Origin: a bacterium
GTDB taxonomy: Bacteria > Patescibacteriota > Patescibacteriia > UBA1558 > S5-K13
DNA: 16,574 bases
Reading direction: 5' to 3'
Assembly (NCBI GenBank): GCA_021106915.1
Contig: JAIOTH010000033.1
Coordinates: 1-16,574, forward strand
Part shown: piece after piece, positions 10,689 through 16,574 of the stretch
Layout of the letters: each line of letters begins with the position of its first letter
Numbering within the stretch: the first letter of the stretch is position 1
Translations under genes and position numbers: made by a program
The notes under the pieces: generated by a model
What the model saw: only the letters and a program-made list of their open reading frames with translations
The model's database searches: none
Told to the model about the DNA's origin: nothing

Positions 10689-13600
10689 TTATTTTTTTAT
10701 ATTTTTCGTTTTTATTATTTTTCTTACTCCTTTAATTGTAATTTCAATCTCTTTTTCGTTTGGAATACTTACTATTTTTGTTCTTCCTACCTCTCCTTCT
10801 TTTTCCGTTTTAATATTAATCACATCACCTTTTCTATAATTTTTATTATTAATCTTTATTTTTAGAGGGCTTTCTGCTTTTTTATTAGTTCCTTTTTGAT
10901 CTGGACTATTAATTTCTTCTTTTTCAACAGTAGTGGTTTTCTCTATATTTGTTTCTTTTATTTTTTTTCTCTCAATTTCATATTCTCTAATCTTTTTATA
11001 TTCACTTTCGGGGTCTCTTATTCTACCATCTTTAGTGGCAGCTATACCCCGAACATTATTAATAAAACCAGCATTTGTTAAATTCTCTAATTCACCTTCC
11101 ACATACATAAAATTTTGAGCAGCATTTTGATTTAATCTGCCCATATTAGACATAAAATTTTGGTTGCCACTTAAAGAAGATACCAACATTCTTCCTAAAC
11201 TACTTAACTTAAATTCTCTTTTACCATCACCAGTTTCCCCACCATAAGCTAATCTATTTAAATTTCTAGCTATATGCTGCGGATCCTTTTTCATAATATC
11301 GCCATAACATTCCTTAGCATGCCCAGAATCATCCCAACTACCATCTGCTCTTTGAGTAATCAAACTTTTGAATTCACCACTAGGAGTCATCGACACAGTC
11401 CGGGCCATTTCCCAGTGACCAGCTTTTTCTGCTAAATAACTAATGTCATTTTGAGTAGATAAAGTCTCCTGTTCGCCCATATTTAATTTATCACTTAAAA
11501 ATTCACTAAAAAACTGATGCAAGCCAACAGCATTAGAATCATATCCATGTTCATTCAAAGCCTCATTTAAATTACCATCTTCTGTCAATTTTTCTATAAT
11601 GGCTTTGGACATATATTTGTCCTTAGAATTAAGAGAACTTCTTAACATAGCTCTTAATTCATCATGGTTATCAACACCTGCTAATTCTTTTTTCTTATCA
11701 CCAATCATTGATTTTTCTACAGCTCGACCAGAGGTAGATATAACTGTATGTTTGCCAATTCTGTTTCCGAAAAAACGTTCTACTTCTTTTTCTTTTCCCA
11801 AAGCTCCTTTCATTTCTTCAACGGCTTGTTTTTTATTTTCACCTACAGTGTAATATTTTTTAGCTTCTTCTCTTTGTTCATCTTTTTCAGAATCTGATAA
11901 ACCACTACTATCGATTCTTTTCATTTCGACTGCTTTCTCTTTTTCTAATGTTTCCTTATCTTTAATTCCATTAATAGCGTCTAGAGCTCCCTCATATTTA
12001 TCTTCAATTTCCTCTTTTCTTTTCTTTTTTTGTTTTTTATTTAAAGTCTCATCTTTTTCAATTGCGTCTAATTCTTTTGTTTTATCACCATCTTCACCTT
12101 CTATTTTCTTTTTTAGAGCATCTTTACTAAAAATCTCTCTACCTTTTACTTCGTTAAAATCATTATTTAATTCATCCAACTTTGTCATATTAAATAATTT
12201 TTTTTCTTTTTTTTCTAATGCTTCTTCTGAAAACTTCTTATCACTACCTGTTAAATTTTTAAGCCCTTTTCTTCCATTGGCTATTTCTCCTTGCAAAGTT
12301 TCTTTTTCTTTTTCAAAAGCTGCTCTTTTATCCCCTGTTAAATCATCCACCTTTAAACCATCTACTCCCTTAGCAAATTCATCTCTTTCCTTTTTAGCCC
12401 TTCCTACTGCCTCATCTTTCTCATCATCATCTTTAAAACCATTTCCCATATCATCCATATAGCCATTTATTTTCTTAGACATTTCTACTGATTCAGATAA
12501 TTTTCTTTCATCTTCTTTTTTCTTTGCTGGATAAAAAGTATCTCCCCAGGCTCTACCAACACCTTTTAACCCTAAAAATCCGGCTGTATAACGTTTTCCG
12601 TATTCTGTTCCAGCAGCGCCTCCACCTACCACACCCATAACACCTCCTTTTTTTAAATTTCGAGAAGCTGCTTTTGTTATTTCATTTAAAGAGCTTTTTT
12701 TACGCTCCGCAAAACTATCTTTTAAATTTTTAATGCCCATTTTAGTAGCATTATAACCCAAACCTACTTTTCCTAATGTTTCTCTATCTGCATAAGAAGC
12801 TAAAGCACCTAGACCTTTAAAAGGAGCCTTGGCTATTGCAGTACCAGCACTAGATATTTTTTGATGCATACTACCAGCCAACTTAGACCCAGCCACGCCC
12901 ATTTTCTCTGTCACTTGAATAGCGGCTATTAATAAAGCGATTACTACTACATAATCTAATAAATAATCTAAACTAGCCATTTTTGAAAGCGGAGTACTTG
13001 GATCATCTTCGACAGTTGCTTCTTTATCATCTCCTTTTGGTTTACTAGCAGCTTTTTCATTCTCTTTTTTTACATTCTCCATTCTTTCTACAACGCTTTC
13101 TCCGCTATCCTGAATAGTATATAAAGCTAACCATAAAAAAAAAGCTATTACTGGACCAGCCGTTAAATTTTTACCTAACTCCGACCACCATTGACTAGCA
13201 TATTTTTGACCAAAAGGAACTGTCTGTAATAAATAGGCCATTGGTGAAAGAATAATTAAAACCCATAATGTGACAATTCGACCCAGAATAACTACAATCA
13301 TAATAAAAACAACAATCGAAAAAATCACTAAAAGAGTTAAGGCTAAAAGAAGACCTGTTGCTGTTCTTGTTGAATCAGCCAAACCATACGCACCACCTTC
13401 CTTATCACTTAAATTAGTGCTTAAAAATTTATTTAAATGTAAACCACTAGCCAAATTACCCTCCGTAGCATCTTTAAAAGAACTCACAAAGCTAAGCATT
13501 ATAACCTGAGAAAAATCAATTAAAAGACCAGTAATAGTCTTAGAAAAATTTATCAAAACCGCAAAAATAATAATCTTGCCCAACCATTTTTTATAGGAAT

Positions 13601-13967
13601 ATGATTCAATACCTAAAATAGTGGCAAAAGCGACTACTAAAAGCACCATTATGAAAAACATATTACATAAATCTCTCATAATGATCCAACCACTATCTAC
13701 GGCTGGCACAGTTATAAAATGATCCCATCTAGCAAAAAAAACCAATATTCCTACTTCCATACTAACCAACCAACCCACAAAACTAATTCCTAAAGTCAAA
13801 AGTCCAGATATAAACTCAGCTATTGCATCTTTAACGCCACCAGCAGTCACAAAAAAAGGATAAAAAATTGAAGCACTAAGTAAAGCAAAAATAGAGACAA
13901 AAAATATTTTTCTCTTTTTATTAAGCTGAGCTCCTAAATTTTTAATCTTTAATAATAAACTTTTCAT
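10689..13967 (-). CDS. TrbL/VirB6-like polytopic membrane protein with long charged tail
   Basis: A 1092-residue protein. The N-terminal 360 residues hold about seven or eight membrane helices (roughly 21-41, 52-78, 98-120, 130-160, 204-232, 234-252, 268-285, 336-352). The arrangement, including LGRIVTLWVLIILSPMAYLLQTVPFG-type and WWSELGKNLTAGPVIAFF-type segments, resembles TrbL/VirB6 channel components of type IV secretion. Residues about 300-328 form an acidic/basic loop before the last helix. After an Ala/Gly/Lys region (360-480) comes a very long Lys/Glu-rich, probably coiled-coil part (480-780), a helical part, and a small beta-rich end (about 1035-1092). The ATG directly abuts the previous gene's TAA (TAAATG), so translation is coupled. 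VirB6-like is a by-eye call. Confidence 0.7.
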   Translation of the reverse strand: MKSLLLKIKNLGAQLNKKRKIFFVSIFALLSASIFYPFFVTAGGVKDAIAEFISGLLTLGISFVGWLVSMEVGILVFFARWDHFITVPAVDSGWIIMRDLCNMFFIMVLLVVAFATILGIESYSYKKWLGKIIIFAVLINFSKTITGLLIDFSQVIMLSFVSSFKDATEGNLASGLHLNKFLSTNLSDKEGGAYGLADSTRTATGLLLALTLLVIFSIVVFIMIVVILGRIVTLWVLIILSPMAYLLQTVPFGQKYASQWWSELGKNLTAGPVIAFFLWLALYTIQDSGESVVERMENVKKENEKAASKPKGDDKEATVEDDPSTPLSKMASLDYLLDYVVVIALLIAAIQVTEKMGVAGSKLAGSMHQKISSAGTAIAKAPFKGLGALASYADRETLGKVGLGYNATKMGIKNLKDSFAERKKSSLNEITKAASRNLKKGGVMGVVGGGAAGTEYGKRYTAGFLGLKGVGRAWGDTFYPAKKKEDERKLSESVEMSKKINGYMDDMGNGFKDDDEKDEAVGRAKKERDEFAKGVDGLKVDDLTGDKRAAFEKEKETLQGEIANGRKGLKNLTGSDKKFSEEALEKKEKKLFNMTKLDELNNDFNEVKGREIFSKDALKKKIEGEDGDKTKELDAIEKDETLNKKQKKKRKEEIEDKYEGALDAINGIKDKETLEKEKAVEMKRIDSSGLSDSEKDEQREEAKKYYTVGENKKQAVEEMKGALGKEKEVERFFGNRIGKHTVISTSGRAVEKSMIGDKKKELAGVDNHDELRAMLRSSLNSKDKYMSKAIIEKLTEDGNLNEALNEHGYDSNAVGLHQFFSEFLSDKLNMGEQETLSTQNDISYLAEKAGHWEMARTVSMTPSGEFKSLITQRADGSWDDSGHAKECYGDIMKKDPQHIARNLNRLAYGGETGDGKREFKLSSLGRMLVSSLSGNQNFMSNMGRLNQNAAQNFMYVEGELENLTNAGFINNVRGIAATKDGRIRDPESEYKKIREYEIERKKIKETNIEKTTTVEKEEINSPDQKGTNKKAESPLKIKINNKNYRKGDVINIKTEKEGEVGRTKIVSIPNEKEIEITIKGVRKIIKTKNIKK

Positions 13968-16574
13968 TTATTTAGTTACTATTATTTTTCTACTTTCTGA
14001 GATAAATTCCTCTCCCCAGTTATCAATAATCTTAATTACTGGTTGATAAACACAACATGGTGGTCCATCTATTCCATGACTAGAACAATCAAAATGAAAA
14101 TAAGCTGAACCTGGCTGACAAGTATAAATATGTTCATATCTTAAGAAAGAATTTTCATCTTCACTATCTCCAATACAAGCATCTTCTGTATCACCCCAAG
14201 TTTTAGCAAAGCAAGAAAAATTTTCTGCACAATCATCGTCACTAACACACTTGATACACTCATTCCCACCACTAATACAAGCATTATTTTCATTATTATC
14301 CCATAAAATATCCTTATAAAAACTTCCACATCTTCGAACACATTCATGCTTTCTATTCTTAAAAGGACCTTTTAATTCTAAAACATCAGATCCATTACCA
14401 AGCCAATCTAAATTAATTTTCTGTAAAGGTGTTCTTCCTTCTTCAGCATAAGCATAGAAAGTAAAACGAGCATAAAGTGTACCCTCTCTTATAATATCAG
14501 CATCATTAATACCATTTATTGTGAAACCATCTCCTCCCATTTCATATTCCTGATTAGCTGAATTATAACTAGTTTTTCTAATACGAGGAGGGTTAGATCC
14601 TGCACTGTCTCTAAAATCCCAATCTTGAGGGTCTGGAGTAAAGCTACCATCTTGATGACTATGAAAACTGTCTTCTGGAATATAAATTAAAGGAAAAGAG
14701 CCATTTATTGATCCAATTCTATTCTGAGCTCCTTGTAAACCCTCTAAAATGCTAGCATAATAATCTGTGACTCCTGGATCTAGTTCAAGTGTATCACTAA
14801 CTGCAATCATACTTCTCATATTGCTAGAATTTGCGGATACTGAAAATGGTTCAGCAACTAGGAGATCTGACATAAAAACATTATCTGAATTAGGAAGTTC
14901 TGAAACTCTGACTTTAACTTCTTCTCCATACCTATCTAAGGAACCAACTCTTACCACTGGACAAATATCTTTATTATTTACGACACAAGCCTCGGTAATA
15001 CTCACCTCATCTTCTATACCAGTTAATTCAATGAGTTCTAGATCATTTAGATAATATATATTTGAATCAAAAATTGCATTATCCAATTCCGCATAAGTAC
15101 TACAAGTCTGAATACAGCCAATGTCACTAACTCCATCTCCCCAAGTACAACCACTTGGAGCAGATGCTGTTTCACCAAGATTATCGCACCAATTAAAGGC
15201 ATTTCCTGATAAATTAGCTACCATATCAACTTGTTCTGTTATCCAATCATAATAAGTATCAACATTTTTAGTTATAGTCATATTAAAATCATTGCATGCA
15301 TAATCTGGTACAATGCCATATAGACTATTAATCCAAGCTAAATTATGGCAAACATATACTCCATAGCCACCATCATGAGCTGACTCTTCAGGAAGAGTTA
15401 AGTCTAAATCAACATAATTAGAATTACCACTTCCATCATAATAAAGCAAATTAGTTGTTGGTACTATATTCTCTCGAATAAAATTACAAGTATCATCTTT
15501 TAATCCTTTTAATTTTCTAATTAAAGCACATTCCAACCAACCATCATTAACACCTTGTTCAAGATTATCAGCAGGATCAACAACTGTCCAACAATCTGCA
15601 TCTCTATGAGGGTCTTTTCTTCCATCATCATCATAATCACCAGGAACAGATTCATGAGGACAATCTGGATTATCTGTTTCATGATAAGGTATAAAATCAT
15701 CATTTTTATAATCTTCACTATAATCATCTGAACAAGGACTAGCTGTTCCACCATCCCATAAATTATTTAAAGTCAAAGATAAGGTTTGATTTTTCCAATG
15801 ACTTAGAAATGGATAAAAATTATCTATATCTAAACCTGCTAACTCACTAGGAAACGACCTATTAACGGTTAGAGGATTGCTAGGAAAATTATTATCATTC
15901 TCAAATAAAATTGATCTTTGATTACCAAATGTGATAAAAAAATCATCGATAGCATTTTGATTGCAAGTCTCTTGGCAAGTAATATGATTATCTAAGTCAC
16001 TAGAATTACATGGACTTCCATTCATACTTTCACAACAAGATGAAAAATCATTTTTAAAACGACACATTAAGTCTATTTCATCTTCAGTATAACCACTACC
16101 CCCACCACAAGAACTACAATATCCAGTAGAAGAAACTATAGTACAATTATTCTCAATTGCTGTTAACTCTTCTGTGGTTAAACATTGATAGACTTCCTCA
16201 CTAATTTCATTACAGCAAGAATTGCCAGAACTATCAGATGTAGAAATATAAACATTATCACCATCGCCATCACCATCGCCAGCATTCAAACCCCATCTAT
16301 CACCTGCCTTAGTCCAACCCGAACCTGGATTTAAGGTAGGAATAGAATAATTTGTTATTTTCCGTTTATCATGACAACAACCGCAACCACTTTTCTTTTC
16401 TTGATAATAAACCATTTGCCAATGTACTTTAGTAGAATCCTCTTCACCTAAATTATGTACTTTTGTCTCTGGGGGATTTAATGGTTTTGGGCTTGGCCAA
16501 TCACCATTACATCTATGCTTTTGTCTCTTAACCTTATAAGAATTACCGCTTAAAGTTTTAAAAGAACGTGGTCG
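13968..16574 (-). CDS. Large Cys-rich secreted/surface protein, N-terminus beyond the window (partial)
   Basis: The frame is open from the stop at 13968 to the last base, giving 868 visible codons; an ATG at 16415 is internal and lacks a ribosome site, so the true start lies outside. About 40 cysteines are spread along it, many in pairs (CCNE, SCCES, PPCCVY) and in short motifs such as CVSDDDCAENFSCF near the end, like disulfide-rich extracellular repeats. An Asp/Gly run (GDGDGDGDN) and DYDDDGRKD could bind calcium. The C-terminus (PVIKIIDNWGEEF...RKIIVTK) looks like the last strands of an Ig-like domain. No enzyme motif is seen. Its tight junction with the TrbL/VirB6-like gene suggests an exported partner of a secretion or appendage system. 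Family unknown to me. Confidence 0.75.
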   Translation of the reverse strand, partial: RPRSFKTLSGNSYKVKRQKHRCNGDWPSPKPLNPPETKVHNLGEEDSTKVHWQMVYYQEKKSGCGCCHDKRKITNYSIPTLNPGSGWTKAGDRWGLNAGDGDGDGDNVYISTSDSSGNSCCNEISEEVYQCLTTEELTAIENNCTIVSSTGYCSSCGGGSGYTEDEIDLMCRFKNDFSSCCESMNGSPCNSSDLDNHITCQETCNQNAIDDFFITFGNQRSILFENDNNFPSNPLTVNRSFPSELAGLDIDNFYPFLSHWKNQTLSLTLNNLWDGGTASPCSDDYSEDYKNDDFIPYHETDNPDCPHESVPGDYDDDGRKDPHRDADCWTVVDPADNLEQGVNDGWLECALIRKLKGLKDDTCNFIRENIVPTTNLLYYDGSGNSNYVDLDLTLPEESAHDGGYGVYVCHNLAWINSLYGIVPDYACNDFNMTITKNVDTYYDWITEQVDMVANLSGNAFNWCDNLGETASAPSGCTWGDGVSDIGCIQTCSTYAELDNAIFDSNIYYLNDLELIELTGIEDEVSITEACVVNNKDICPVVRVGSLDRYGEEVKVRVSELPNSDNVFMSDLLVAEPFSVSANSSNMRSMIAVSDTLELDPGVTDYYASILEGLQGAQNRIGSINGSFPLIYIPEDSFHSHQDGSFTPDPQDWDFRDSAGSNPPRIRKTSYNSANQEYEMGGDGFTINGINDADIIREGTLYARFTFYAYAEEGRTPLQKINLDWLGNGSDVLELKGPFKNRKHECVRRCGSFYKDILWDNNENNACISGGNECIKCVSDDDCAENFSCFAKTWGDTEDACIGDSEDENSFLRYEHIYTCQPGSAYFHFDCSSHGIDGPPCCVYQPVIKIIDNWGEEFISESRKIIVTK

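Noticed and set aside
10896..13509. Several plus-strand open frames of 60-85 codons inside the 1092-residue gene
   Set aside because: They are Ser/Phe-rich antisense shadows of a long, coherent membrane protein frame and have no recognisable protein character.
14141..15754. Alternative frames inside the Cys-rich gene, including a 77-residue Met/Ile-rich one
   Set aside because: They overlap a long open frame with coherent Cys spacing and show low-complexity composition typical of shifted AT-rich codons.
16257..16280. CACCATCGC-like microsatellite as a regulatory repeat
   Set aside because: It lies in frame and encodes the Asp/Gly run of the Cys-rich protein, so coding explains it.

Overview
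The window is very AT-rich and carries short, tightly packed genes, mostly without Shine-Dalgarno sites. UGA is used as a stop (permease pair at 3114-3116), so the standard bacterial code fits. Short palindromic repeats and 7-bp tandem arrays fill many gaps. Together with a rpsF-ssb-rpsR cluster lacking rplI next door, a ribosomal protein S6 with a long charged tail, and a large TrbL/VirB6-like membrane protein next to a giant Cys-rich surface protein, this suggests a Candidate Phyla Radiation (Patescibacteria) genome. That placement is inference from style and gene content; no taxonomic marker was compared.

Left part (1-3942, all minus strand): an apparent metal/redox gene group. Reading in the direction of transcription, a good promoter (TTGACA, 17-nt spacer, TATACT) leads to a DUF5320 Gly-rich protein, an intrinsic terminator, a two-gene permease, a NifX/NifB-type cofactor-binding protein, a DUF134 DNA-binding protein, a ZIP metal transporter, a membrane-anchored PsbP-like protein and a thioredoxin-like protein. 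The thioredoxin gene ends inside a palindromic repeat at the window's left edge.

Middle-left (3943-7146, minus): central carbon genes. A small helical protein of unknown function overlaps gpmI (phosphoglycerate mutase). A mosaic palindromic repeat follows, then a class I fructose-bisphosphate aldolase of the archaeal/DhnA type. A divergent promoter region at about 7021-7295 separates this from the next block.

Middle-right (7296-9300, plus): rpsF, ssb, rpsR and efp. A perfect 24-bp palindrome lies before ssb and a 140-bp cluster of palindromic repeats lies before efp. The block ends at a strong bidirectional terminator.

Right part (9307-16574, minus): three consecutive genes. The first transcribed is a Cys-rich secreted-type protein whose frame stays open to the window edge, so the gene is cut. 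Its stop abuts the start of a 1092-residue TrbL/VirB6-like polytopic membrane protein with a very long charged tail. A 450-residue soluble helical protein of unknown function follows. This looks like part of a type IV secretion or surface-appendage locus continuing beyond the right edge.

No tRNA, rRNA, CRISPR array, transposase or prophage gene was seen. No stretch over 300 bases lacks a gene; the longest gaps are 7021-7295 and 3857-4084, both described below.
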